From Symbiodinium kawagutii (taxonomy: Eukaryota > Sar > Dinophyceae > Suessiales > Symbiodiniaceae): a DNA stretch of 64,000 nt. Where the stretch lies: assembly GCA_009767595.1 (NCBI GenBank), contig VSDK01012259.1:1-64000 (forward strand), read 5' to 3'. The number at the start of each line of letters is the position of its first letter. Position 1 is the first letter of the stretch. A program made the translations under genes and the position numbers. The notes under the pieces are model-generated. The model was not told the DNA's origin. It saw only the letters and a program-made list of their open reading frames with translations, and did not search any database. Shown in pieces: positions 30,913-42,864 of this stretch.

Positions 30913-31639
30913 TGCAACTTCCTTCTGTCGGGACCTTTGCCGAGGGATCTGTTTTGATATGTTTGGCAAGAAGTTGAAAACACTGAGCACAACACTTCCT
31001 CTTCTGCGTAAGCGCTTTGCTATTTTCTGGTGGTGCATCCTGTTCCTCTCGGCCAATGCTCCTGCCCAGATCTGAGATTCTTTATCATGTAGCCACATTC
31101 GCCATGATTCGTCGCCATGATTCATCTTCTTCGAAAAAACGAAGGAAAGGCTCTAAAACTTGACCCGCAAAGTGCCTAATTCAAACAATTCAACAACTAC
31201 TACACAACAAAGTCTTTGATCACAACCTCGCTGCCGGTGGCCACGAAAGCAAAAACCTAGTGCACTACTGCAAGATCAAAAAATCATGATTTAATATATA
31301 ATATGATGAAGCCAATGTTAATAGGACTCAGGACATGTCTGAGCCAGCTCATTTATTGGGTGAACTCTCGAGAGGGTGATGGAGATTCATAAGAAACATT
31401 AAGAGACGCTACCAAAGCAAAAACTCCAGAGTTTTGGAACCAGTGATGCTTAAGATTATTATCATCATAATAATAGTCCAGAACCCACCCTTGAACTTTG
31501 CATTCAATGTGAAATTAATAACAACCAGTGCCCCCAATCAATCTTTGAAAATCTGCCAGTGCATCATGGGGGGTTGTGGGGAGATTGGGTGGGCCAATGT
31601 CCGGACAAAACCTTTGCATAGGAAATATAAATAACAATT

Positions 31640-32100
31640 AAATCTGCGCATCACGAAATCTGCGCAACGCCAAATCCGCGCATCGTGAAGATTCAAAATC
31701 CGCGCATCGAGCAAGATGAGTCTGGAAGGAGAGGGGAGGATGTGCAGATTTCATTTGAAATCTGCGCATCGTGGTGATTTTCGGGGGTGGATCTGCAGAA
31801 TCTGAAGTTGGAATCTGCGCATTGGGGGGGGGGGGTCAGGGGGGGGGGGGATAGGCAGAGTTCATTTGAANNNNNNNNNNNNNNNNNNNNNNNNNNNNNN
31901 NNNNNNNNNNNNGGGGGGTCTCAGGGGGGGGGTAGGATGTGCAGATTCCTTCAAAACCCCTTAGGATGTGCAGATTTCATTTGAAACCTGCGCTTTGGGG
32001 GGGGGGTGTCAGGGGGGGGTAGGATGTGCAGATTTCATTTGAAATTTGCGCAACGGAGCCATTTCCCGGGGTCGACCTCCAGAATTTGAAAATCTGCGCA
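31640..32100. repeat. Tip of the giant hairpin: AAATCTGCGCATC repeats, poly-G
   Basis: Many copies of AAATCTGCGCATC, several facing GATGTGCAGATTTC across ATTT (for example 31738-31769), which makes small hairpins. Runs of 8-14 G surround the gap. The midpoint of the element (about 31946) falls here. Confidence 0.8.
31871..31912. other. Assembly gap (42 N)
   Basis: Forty-two Ns between G-rich repeats. The length is probably not measured, so the real size of the element loop is unknown. Confidence 0.95.
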
Positions 32101-32738
32101 TCAGGTACTCTCAAACAAATTCACATTGTCCAATTGATTCCTGCCCCAACCCATCACTGTAAAACTGGTAGCAATGACTGGCTGCTGGACTTTTCTGGAT
32201 TGAAATTGGTTTCCATAAATCATGTTCGTTTGGTGAAGGGGGAAGAAGAAAGGTGAAAACATGTGAAACCATTCAATTAAATCGCTTTCAGAATACCAAA
32301 TAATGATTGCAAGACCTTTCATGTTTAAACATTGACTGGCAATGTTGGACTAAGTGAGGATTGCGCACATCATTTGGCCTTAGTTTGATGATGCCTTAGC
32401 CACAAGGCAGCAGCGCTACCTGAGCATTGCCCTGCAAGTTGTGGAAGTGAATTGAAGCTCATATATACATATAAATTTTTTGGTAGTTAAGAGCGACTCA
32501 TGTAATCATCAACAAGCACTCAGGTAAGGATAGTTGCGCCCCGAAAAAAATTTTCCACACCAACCAAGAAAAATACCAATTTAGGTGGACACGAGTGGAT
32601 GGAGTGTCACAATCTCCATGTTATAGTGACTGCTAGTGAAACTCCGTGGAAATCATTGGAAACTCCATGTTTTCAACTTCTTGCCAAACATATCAAAACA
32701 GATCCCTCGGCAAAGGTCCCGACAGAAGGAAGTTGCAG

Positions 32739-32772
32739 CTGAACAGCGCAGGAAGCCACGCACTGTTCAGCC
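32739..32772. repeat. Class B hairpin, right-arm mirror
   Basis: Mirror of 30879-30912 with one stem base changed (GCTGAACAGCGC against GCACTGTTCAGC). Confidence 0.8.
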
Positions 32773-33677
32773 TGCCACCCAATGCAGGTATCCACGCATT
32801 CAAGGTGCCTGAAGACTAAACCTAAGTACCTATGCCGGAGGCCAAGGCATGGGTGGTGCCCGAAGGCAATGGCCGAAGCCCCAGATGCCGGAGTCCAAGG
32901 CATCGGTCTGAGGGCCCGACACGAGGAACAAATAGTTGAACAATGACACAGGCCAGGATACCACGGCCTGTGTTTTATAGCACTTCGCAGTGCCAACCAA
33001 GACACATCGCTGTGCCCAATTACCCCCAAAATATCATTATGATTTGTTCCTCGTTCACCTTAGCGTTACCTGAGTCAGATCTTGTCCTGCGAGACTCCAA
33101 GAATTTGCAAACACATCATGTCATAAAATGTATGTTTGGTGATGTTTGTGTGTGGGTCTATATTGTTTGCCATCCTAGGGCTTTGTTTGACTAGACATAC
33201 TCATAATGAAAAATGTTTATTAACTGACTTAGTCGTTGAAATTTGCAAAACAACAGTCTCTGTCACAAAGGGCCTGGCACTCTGAAAAGTTCTTACCTCA
33301 GTGTACCTTAGTGCAGCCAGGCCGGAGGCCAAGGCCCTGGTGGTTGGCAATGCAAACACTTGAGCAGTCATAAAGCCAGTTTGAGTAACTAATGCTTTCA
33401 ATATTTGGACTTTGACCAAAAGAAGAGGCACTGGATACATGTTGACATATAATACAAACAACAACCTGCTTCAAAACAGTGCCTATGGATGTATCATATT
33501 GCAGCAAGTACTTCCATTGCCTTTTATTAAACTTGCTCTTGAAACAATTGCAGAATCTAAACTGAACGGTTCCATGCAAACAATGCTGACAAAAGTACCC
33601 AATAAGTCAGAAGTAGGAAAAACTCATTTCAGTGCCAGACAGTTTGAATTCACCTTAGTGCCTTAGTATGCCTTAGC

Positions 33678-34515
33678 ACCACCAGGGCCGGAGGCCAAGG
33701 CCCTGGTGGTTATCAGATGGGAAGGTGAAGCTGAACCTAAGCCTAAGCCCCATGAACCTTTTCTAGTCAAACACGATGAGGAATGATTGTTTCGCCTGAT
33801 TGTCCTCATGATTGCGGGAGAAAAGTAACCAATCCGTAAGTTCATTAAGGGACTTGAGAACAAGGAAGTTTAGACACAATAATTTGTCACACACACACAC
33901 CCATTCACACACACATTGATTTGAAGACTTTCTTTCCAAAAAACACATATACATGTTAGATTGGTCGTCCCTGACAAATGCCGCTCGATTGGTAGATCAA
34001 GAAGAAGTCAACAGAGTCTCCACAGAGTTCCCGGACCAGTCACAAAGCGTCAGCCACCTAGCAAAGGGCATAGGAGCAAGCTGGGTCAAGGTTGTCACTC
34101 ATTGTGTTGCTTGGGGGGGCATGTTCTCCATCTTCTTTGTGGTTGGATGTGTCTTTCAAAGATGTCACCCCTGAGAACATGAGGATTCAAGGTTACACAA
34201 GTTAAGAAATAAAAGTTTTAATTGCAGACACCAGCCAGGAAGCCACGGCCTATGGTGAATATGTTCGGTTTGCGTCAGTGTGTGTGTGTGCGTGTGTGCG
34301 TGTGTGTGTGTGTGCGCGTGTGCGACATTATGATGTGTGATTCGACATTTTCCATTGGCTTTTATTAAACTTGCTCTTGAAACAATTGCAGAATCTAAAC
34401 TGAACGGTTCCATGCAAACAATGCTGACAAAAGTACCCAATAAGTCAGAAGTAGGAAAAACTTATTTCAGTGCTAGACAGTTTGCATTCACCTCAGTGCC
34501 TTAGTATGCCTTAGC
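33678..34515. repeat. Right-arm module copy 1
   Basis: Begins with a class A hairpin (33678-33710) and is nearly repeated at 34516-35374. It contains the reversed class B hairpin and a GT-rich microsatellite near 34275-34325. Confidence 0.8.
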
Positions 34516-35407
34516 ACCACCAGGGCCGGAGGCCAAGGCCCTGGTGGTTATCAGATGGGAAGGTGAAGCTGAACCTAAGCCTAAGCCCCATGAACCTTTT
34601 CTAGTCAAACGCGATTGGGATTGATTGTTTCGCCTGATTGTCCTCATGATTGCGGGAGAAAAGTAACCAATCTGTAAGTTCATTAAGGGACTTGAGAACA
34701 AGGAAGTTTAGCAACAATACTTCGTCACACACACACATTCACGCTTGCACTGGCTTGACGACAGTCCTTCACAATAACATGTATACATGTTAGATTGGTC
34801 GTCTCTGACAAATGCCGCTCGATTGGTAGATCAAGAAGAAGTCAACAGAGTCTGAACAGAGTTCCCGGACCAGTCACAAAGCGTCAGCCGCCTAGCAAAG
34901 GGCATAGGAGCAAGCTGGGTCAAGGTTGTCACTCATTGTGTTGCTTGGGGGGGCATGTTCTCCATCTTCTTTGTGGTTGGATGTGTCTTTCAAAGATGTC
35001 ACCCCTGAGAACATGAGGACTCAAGGTTACACAAGTTAAGAAATAAAAGTTTTAACTACAGACACCGGCCAGGAAGCCACGGCCTATGGTGAATATGTGC
35101 GGTTTGCGTCAGTGTGTGTGTGTGTGCGTGTGTGCGTGTGTGTGTGTGTGCGCGTGTGCGACATTATGATGTGTGATTCGACATTTTGGAAAAAATTTGA
35201 ACACTGCCTTTAATCACATAGTGATGGGTTGAAATTTGGATATTGAGATACATTGAGCACATTTGGGATTCAATAAGTTGATTGAACAAACAAATGTATC
35301 AAAGGGCCACTCAAGATGGATCGCCTTGGTGCCCGACAGTTTGAATTGACCTCAGTGCCTTAGTATGCCTTAGTACCACCAGGGCCGGAGGCCAAGGCCC
35401 TGGCGGT
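34516..35407. repeat. Right-arm module copy 2
   Basis: Begins with a class A hairpin (34516-34548) and ends with another (35375-35407). It shares long identical stretches with copy 1, including the GT-rich tract at about 35110-35160. Confidence 0.8.
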
Positions 35408-36606
35408 CTCTAGATGAGAAAATGAATCTTAAACCTAATTTGTTTTTTTGACCGCCCTGCCCCCCCCCCTGTTTTGCAACCATATGAACAAATTAAGAAG
35501 GCGCAAGATCAAGTCTGCTTGTTTCAACACATACCCGGGCAACGGCCAAGCATTGAGCCAACTGAGTTCTCCAGCAGCTTAGCAGTTGGCTGAGAGCGTG
35601 AAGATTGCCACATTCAGGTATTGAGGCATCAAAGCTACAAGACACAGGGGAAGTCACAGCCAGCATTGACAATACATATTTATATTTCTCATACTTATAT
35701 GTACATATATGTTAATTTTACACAACTTGCATGTGTCTACGCACCAATACATACCATGTTATGGGTATGGCAGGGCTTTTGTCAAAACATCAATGTGCTT
35801 CAAAATATGATGGTGACTGAACACCTTTGACATTGAATGGACTGATGGGCATGTAGTCAAGATGATTGGCCGGTCACAGTTACAAACAAAGAGGGTAATT
35901 ATCAGCTGACACATCTTGGAGCCACATCAAGAAAGAAAAACATTCTTAGGGACCCAAGGCCGGAGGCCAAGGCCCTGGAAGTCCTGACTGACTAAGAAAT
36001 TTTAGCCACTTGCTGGATAACCTTTAGATAAAAACACAAAATCAAAAAAAACACACCCCTCAAACCCACAATAAAGGCATGAACCAACTCAGTTCAAAAC
36101 CAATGGTTTGTAACCATACACTAATCAAGAACACTAAATAGATTAACAGAGTTCCTGACCACTGCAAAGGTTTTGGAAGCATGGGGCAATGACAAACCTT
36201 AGTGTAGCCGTCTCTTGTAGATAGAAAATGAGCCACAAAGTCCAGGAAACCACGGCCTGGACACATTGAGTAGTAGTGGTATGTTGCAAAACATGATGGA
36301 AAATACCAATGGCCTGAGAACAGTACATTGCCATTCATTTTGATGATATGAATGTTATTGTACCACATCGTCCCCCAACAGAGTCACACAACCAGCACAC
36401 CTGAGTCAACAGCGTTCCCGGCCAATGTCGAAGCATCAGCAACCTGGCACAGTGGCAAACCTGGCTGCCGAGAATATGAGCCGATTGGTTAATGATCAAA
36501 TTAGACTTAGGTTAGTAACATTTTTTCAAAACAAAAAATCTTTTTGGCTTTAATTTTGAACACCTGACACAAAAAAATTAACACCTGGGTTATAAAAAAT
36601 TTCCTT

Positions 36607-36610
36607 CCAT
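36607..36610. repeat. Right target-site copy CCAT
   Basis: Matches 27282-27285. Keeping one copy restores the gene G frame. Confidence 0.6.
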
Positions 36611-37451
36611 GCATTGCTACTTTAGCAACGGCATTGCTAACACAGAGATCATTCTACTGCTGGCAGCCGCCAAAGCACACCTTGGTGTTACGACGGACGC
36701 CCTACAAACTGCTGTGCAAACAGCAGAGTGGAGGCGCCACGCTCCTACGGAAACCCGTTATTGGAGCAAGAGATTATGGACGCCTGCCTTGTTTGGCCAA
36801 GATGTGTACAAAGGAAGTGCAGATCAGACGAAAGCGATTTTACCGTTGTTCCGGTGGATCTGCGCTAGTGTCTGGCTTGCGGTGGAGTCCATGCGACCTC
36901 ACTGCGAATGTTTCTTGCAGTTGTGCATATGCGTGGACTTGATCCGCTGGGCGGTTGATCCCGCCCAATGGCGGGAACTGGATCGAGAACAGCGCAAACA
37001 TCAAGAGATGTTCGCCGCGCTTTATCCCGATTCGGTTCGGCCAAAGCATCACCACAGATTGCATCTGCCGGAACATTATGTGAAAACTGGCATGGCAATC
37101 AATTGTCTTGGAGTCGAGTCGTCGCATCAAGACTTCAAAAAGCTGTATGCGGATATTCTCCAACAGTTTCTTCGTGCAGATGATTGCACAGGAGAGTACA
37201 GCAAGCAATTGCTGCCGCGCATGCTACTGCGAAGTCTTGAAGCGTATAGTTCGACTCCATTCCTTGATCACGGCTTTGAACTCCTGAATGAGTTCTCAGC
37301 TGCTGAAGTGGCGGCTGCGGACAGACTGTCCCACAAAAGCTTTCGTGTCTCGAATGCGAAAGCCTTTCTACACTACAAATCTCTGCCGGGAGGTCTACAT
37401 GTTCCAGCATGGTGGGCAGCCAAAGATGCTGTCATCACGTGCTTACCATGA
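36609..37451 (+). pseudogene. Gene G, C-terminal half
   Basis: Continues gene G in frame after one CCAT target copy: NDS joins MHCYFSNGIANTEIILLLAA. Key strings are VYKGSADQTKAILPLFRWIC, SVRPKHHHRLHLPEHYVK and NCLGVESSHQDFKKLYADIL, then a C-terminus ending AVITCLP. The RPKHHHRLHLPEHY block resembles the H-rich region that follows the catalytic core in several CACTA/KDZ-like transposases. The two halves together give about 600 residues with no other break, so the interruption looks recent, or the insert is removed. Confidence 0.65.
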
Positions 37452-40400
37452 CGGTACAACTTTCCCTAGAAAAAACGCACCTGTCGCGCTCCTGCCAGCT
37501 TATATGTGCCTCAAAACAACTCCTATCTTCTAAACCTATGGAAACGGAAATTCTATACGAAAAAAAGACCATAAAAAGTTACACAAGTTATAACTTAAGT
37601 TATAAAATCGTCTAACATGAGTTAACATAACTTCAACTTAACTTTCCTAACCCAAATTATAACTATCTTAACTCGCATGTTAACTTCAGGGCCCACATTG
37701 CAGGAAGCGCTGACCATCAACATCCATCAGCCAACGACTCGGTAACCATCCAGTTGGTTACCAAAGAAACTCATGATCAACCATCCACTAGCAGAACTAA
37801 CCGTAGAAGCAACGGATGAGCAACCAAGTATCAAATGATGATACAAATGGTGGTTTCTCAAAATAGGGGGCCCAAAAAATGGTTGTGTCAATACTCTAAA
37901 TGATTAACATTGGATGATAACGGGGGTACACCTATGACTTGAGAAACCACCACATGTAACCCAGGCAACCCATGGTACCCCTACAAGCTCCATCTAAGCA
38001 TCAACTCCTATAGGGACTGGTTGGTCACTTCACCAGCCTGCCATCCATGATGCTAATGGTAGATCCAGCTGTCAATCGCCATCACTTTATCCACAGCTGA
38101 CCATCAACTGGAGGGAGTTGATTAATATGGACCATCAGTCTAACCATAAATGGCTGGTGATTGACCATCAACTATAGTGGCTTGATTTATATGGATCACC
38201 AGTGAATTTGATTATATAATTATATAATAAGTTTATCACATTAATTAACCCATAGTTGATCCAACAAAGAAGAATCCTTTCCTCACATTATGCGCATTTC
38301 GGCTTGTTAAAAGTGTGTCAACTTCAAGAAAAAATACTGGTTGGCAAAGGCTGGTTGGTGTAAGTGGAAAGTTGACATACATCCCAAACGGTATCTTCCT
38401 ACGGCCATGGTGCCCCAAATCAAAGTTCTCCCTATCAAAACTGATCACGCTGGAAATATGACTGAAACTTAGGGACATGTAGATATACCGTGGACATTAA
38501 GCTATAACTCATACCCATTGAGGAGGTTTGGGTCAATAGTTGTGGTTAGTTTAAAACAAAAACACTGATTGTTGGTGAGCAAGACTTTAAACGCCGTTGG
38601 GGTCACAATGCCAATCACAAAAATCCGTCACTTGAGAAGTTTGGTTCTACTTTGTGGCTCTCCTGATCCCTCGCTATTGTGGTTAGCTACCCAATGATTG
38701 ACCATCATTGCCCATCATCACCCATCAAGAACCACCATGACTGGAATATCAGGGTGAACCTATTGACAATCCTAAAACTGCTTCCCACTGCGGCCATGCA
38801 TCTGGCTCAATGACATCTGAATGGAACCCTCGATCGCAATAAAAGCTCTCCTTGGCAGCGAGGCTGGGATTAAAGATTTCGAGGAAGCACCTAGTGTTTG
38901 CACATCATACACGCCATGGGGACACAATCTACGGTACACAACTTCCTGTAAGGATTGAACACGAGTCCATGAAGGTATCAAGAGAAACATGATTTGTGCG
39001 AGGTGTTGGCGGGATCCCTTTTGAACACCTGTTTTGAAGTGATGTTTTTTCTGTGATGAGCATGAAGCAAAGTTCTGAAAAGAAGCACGCATGAAACAAA
39101 ACACCTGACCTGTTGGCCTGTTGGCATGTCTGGAAAACTACAAGTTGTGGCTTTTCCTTTGTTCAACCTGGATATTTCCTTTATTGGTGGCTACTTGCCC
39201 CATCCAAAAAATATGCTCATCAATTAGATGATTGTCCCAAGGTATGTTTGAAAATAAACATGTGGTCTCGAAACATATTGAAACCACCAACCACTATAAT
39301 TTTCAACAATTCCGAAAACAATTCAACCAATTATGAATATCTGACCTGAGTCATAGTTGGCTAGTTAATGACCAGAATGATTTCATGAAGTTTGCCTTCA
39401 CTTTCATTGAGAATTGCCATTTCCAACCAATATGAATCAGCCATTCCTAACTGTTATTAACCAGCCGATTTGCCAGCTGAATTACCAGCTGTTCCCCGCT
39501 TTCAAAGCAGGAAGAAATGATCCCAACTGCTACGTGGAGATCTGCTGGTTACGTGTTTGGATTTCCATCTAGTAGGCTTCTTTTCATTGTGAGCCCATTG
39601 CTAGTAGTGGTCAACAATCCCTATCCTTCCAATTACCTTCATAATAGGCAACCGACCCCAAACAACCATTAGAAACCAGCTGGTCACCTACTACGATGGT
39701 AGCTGGAAGCATAGGGAGCGGTAAATCATGGATAACTGCCGGGATGACCCTCTGGTAGGTGCAAAAGCCTAGCAGGAGAATTACCGTATTGCTTAAGAAA
39801 CCCTGGGAAACCAGCTGAATGGGTGACTTTCCATTGCCAGAAGAGCATCTACCAAAGGGGATATGATAACGGACTGGGAATGCAACAAGCTTTACAAATA
39901 GGGGTGGGAGAGATATTCAAGAATTCAAGAACAGATTCATCTACTGTTGACCAGCTTAGTCAACATGATCAAGCACAATTTACATTATCACTGTTTATCA
40001 CCCATCCTCAGCTTCCAAACCAACCGTGCATGTCATGAACCATCATTCAAATATTGTGATCATCTATAGCTGCTCGCAAAACAGCATCGACCTCTTTCAA
40101 TCATTTGTTTGCCACTATCAACACTAGATTAATCAGATTATGAACCACTAGTAACCATCATCAACCGTCACTGACCATCATTGACTAACCATTGCTAGCC
40201 ATCATTAACCACTATTGTTGACCATCATCAATCATGATTGATCTTTATTTACCATCATTATATTGAACCTATGATGAATCAATTAATCATGATAGGAGTC
40301 ATCAAGGTCATTAACCAATATTCACCACTGGAAAAAATCACTAATCAAATTTTGAACCCTTATGGACCTTGCCATTAATCACTAATCACTAATCACCAAT

Positions 40401-40540
40401 ATTAACCAATATTAACCAGTCATTAACCAACATTAACCACTGGAAAAATCCTTTATCATTAGTCATTAACCATTGGTTTCCCTATCATTGCTGGGGTGAA
40501 CTTATCTCCCATTAATCGTTTCCTACTATTACTAAACCCC
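37452..40540. other. Gene-poor AT-rich DNA with ACCATCA-type words
   Basis: Apart from the palindromic element at 37848-37951, it is built largely of degenerate AACCATCATCAACC / TGGTTGATGATGG words. No exon supported. Confidence 0.6.
37848..37951. mobile_element. Palindromic MITE-like element, family 1
   Basis: Ends GTGGTTTCTCAAAATAGGGG and (reverse) ...TATGACTTGAGAAACCAC. About 104 bases, with no coding capacity. Flanks ACAAATG and CACATG are similar but not identical. Confidence 0.65.
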
Positions 40541-40739
40541 CCCTAATTATAAAAAACCACCTTGGGGGTGCACTTCCTGATTTTTTTTGTCTTGGTCAAT
40601 TGTATTTTCAATTGTAGCAATTGAAAAGTAAAAGAGGAACCACATTCCCCAAGCAACCGGTTCCCCCCCTATTATTAAAAACCTTTGGCTTGGGGGATGT
40701 TTAATATTAGGGTCCTAAACACCCAAGTGGTTTTTATCC

Positions 40740-41260
40740 TTAGGGTCCTAAATTTAATATTAGGGTCCCCTTCGCGCAATTGGTTTTTGCAATTTTTGAA
40801 AAGGTTTTAATAAAGAATTTAACAAAGCAAACATTAAACGCCAAAATGGTTTTTATCATTAGGGTCATAAATTTAATATGAGGTTCCCCTTCGCGCAATT
40901 GGTTTTTGCAATTTTTGAAAAAGTGTTAATAAAGAATTTAATAAAACAAACATTAAACGCCAAAATGGTTTTTATCACTAGGGTCCTAAATTTAATATTA
41001 GGGTCCCCTTCGTGCAATTGGTTTTTGCAATTTTTGAAAAGGTTTTAATAAAGAATTTAAAAAGGCAAATATTCAACGCTCAAATGGTTTTTAAAATTAG
41101 GGTCCTAAATTTAATATTAGGGTCCCCTTCGTGCGGTTGGCTTTTGCAATTTTTGAATAGGTTTTAATAAAGAATTTAAAAAAGCAAATATTCAACGCTC
41201 AAAATTGTTTTTATCATTAGGGTCCTAAATTTAATATTAGGGTCCCCTAATATTAAATCT
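40740..41260. repeat. 119-base tandem repeat, about 4.3 copies
   Basis: The word AAATTTAATATTAGGGTCCC recurs at about 40750, 40869, 40988, 41107 and 41227. Each unit also holds TTGGTTTTTGCAATTTTTGA. Copies differ by a few bases. Confidence 0.9.
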
Positions 41261-41407
41261 CCCCCTAATATAAAAATAAAAAACCCCTGGAGGCGCTTAG
41301 TATTTGGGGAGGGGGGGGGGACCGTTTAGTAATAGGGGGAAAAGATTAGTTGGTTGGTTAACTGCTTGACCCAAAGCCTTATGGACCCTCAGAAACCATA
41401 GACTCAC

Positions 41408-41494
41408 CGGCGCTGCATCCTGGGTTTCTCCAGGAGAAAGCGCCCGTCCGAGCTTCGATCTTTGCGAATCCAAGCGCAGCTTTTCATGCGTGGC
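41408..41494 (-). CDS. Minus-strand exon (29 codons)
   Basis: Reads ATHEKLRLDSQRSKLGRALS then PGETQDAAP between GGTGCAG and a perfect donor GTGAGTC, in phase 0 at both ends. It is GC-rich in an AT-rich setting and is the most downstream of the minus-strand exons. Confidence 0.6.
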
Positions 41495-42344
41495 CTGCAC
41501 CGTCAAAGGTCGCATGGTTCATCCATCCAACTAGTTGGTGATGGTTAATAATGTTTGACTCAATTAATGATTGTTACTTACTACACTGTATAATAGCGGT
41601 TCATTATCAACGGTTTATAATGCTTTATGATGGTTAAATCATAATCGTTAATTAGCGTTTAAACATGGTAACAATCAGCAATGGTTCATGGCTTATGTTT
41701 CCTAATCTAGCGGTTCAATCCACCAAGCAGCTTTGGATGCAAAAAGAGTCGTTTCATTCATGGTGGTGATTTATCATCAAAGAGGTGGGGGTCACGCACT
41801 AGAGTGCCTGGGGTGCTGACGCTGCCTGTGATTTGTTGATTGCAATGCTTGGGGCACCACCCATCACACCCCACCATGCAACTGCTCAGCGTTTTGCGAT
41901 CAAGGTGCGAGTAGCCGATGTTGAAACTTGTGCCTTAGCTCCAGCTGCCGTCAGTGCAGGCGCGTGAGGAGATGATTCAGAATTTTGTTGACCATCTACG
42001 AGATCTGATGACAATTGGGCGTTTCTCAAGTCATAGAAGTACCCAAGTCATTGATAACCAAAACTTGGTCTGTTACCCAAAAAAAAGTACCCCCAAATCA
42101 TCCATTATTAACCATTTGTAGTAAGAAAAGTACCCCAAAATCATCCATTATTGGTTCAACCATTTATCCCAGTAGTACCGCACAAGGCGGTGGCGGAAGT
42201 TTCCAAGATAGGAGCACTATAGGAGTGTGCAGTTGTGGTTGCGACGATTGATTGTCCGAGGGATCCGAGAACTGAACATCACTTGGGCCTGACTTCCTAC
42301 CAATGTGAGCATGGATCTGGCCACTTGACTGGCAGCCTATCTGT

Positions 42345-42860
42345 CTAGCTATCTTTCTATCAGTGGATCAGTTTTCTTTCTGTCTGTCTGACTGTCTATC
42401 TATCTATCTATCTGATGATCTATTCGTTTATCTATCTGCCTATGTACTTGTCTTTCTATCTACCTCACTATCTATTTATCTATCTGCCTATCTATCTATC
42501 TGTCTATCTATCTACCGAATTATTTGTCTGATCATCTATGTGTCCATCTGTCTATCTTTCTGTCTATCTACCTGACTATCTATCTACTTTTCTATCTGAC
42601 TCTCGTTTCGTCTACCTATCTGTCTATCTATCGACCCATCTAGCCATCTGAATCTGGCTATCCAATTGTCTGTCTATTCCATCTATCTATTCTAGCTATT
42701 CTATCTATCTATCTATCTATCCATCTATCTATCCATCTATTCATCCATCGATGCATCTATGTATCTGACTATCCATCTAGCCACCCATCGATCTGACTAT
42801 CGACTTGTCGATCTATCTGGCTACCTCTTTGTCTAGCCATCTTTCGTCTATCTATTCATT
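42345..42860. repeat. Degenerate CTAT/CTGT tetranucleotide tract
   Basis: About 500 bases of CTAT, CTGT and CCAT tetramers with frequent interruptions. Confidence 0.95.
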
Positions 42861-42864
42861 TACC

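Larger units (their letters stand above)
27286..36606. mobile_element. 9.3 kb giant inverted-repeat element inserted in gene G
   Basis: The ends are inverted copies: left AAGGAAAATTTTTATAACCC (27286 on), right GGGTTATAAAAAATTTCCTT (to 36606). Homology continues inward: 27300-27540 mirrors 36355-36590, and 30450-30985 mirrors 32665-33205 almost base for base. Intermediate parts mirror with divergence and rearranged copy number. Arms are about 3.7-3.9 kb and the loop about 1.7 kb. CCAT (27282-27285 and 36607-36610; TCCAT if the last T is shared) flanks it. No transposase ORF is seen inside, so it would be non-autonomous. Splicing it as an ordinary intron is not obvious: the donor-like CAG|GTGTTA near 27308 and the first downstream AG (TTTAG) give the wrong phase. 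Confidence 0.75.

Noticed and set aside
31787-31984. ORF spanning the N gap
   Set aside because: Includes unknown bases and poly-G repeats.
27308-36625. The giant element as an ordinary GT-AG intron
   Set aside because: The nearest usable donor and acceptor give a phase mismatch, whereas exact removal at the target repeat keeps the frame.
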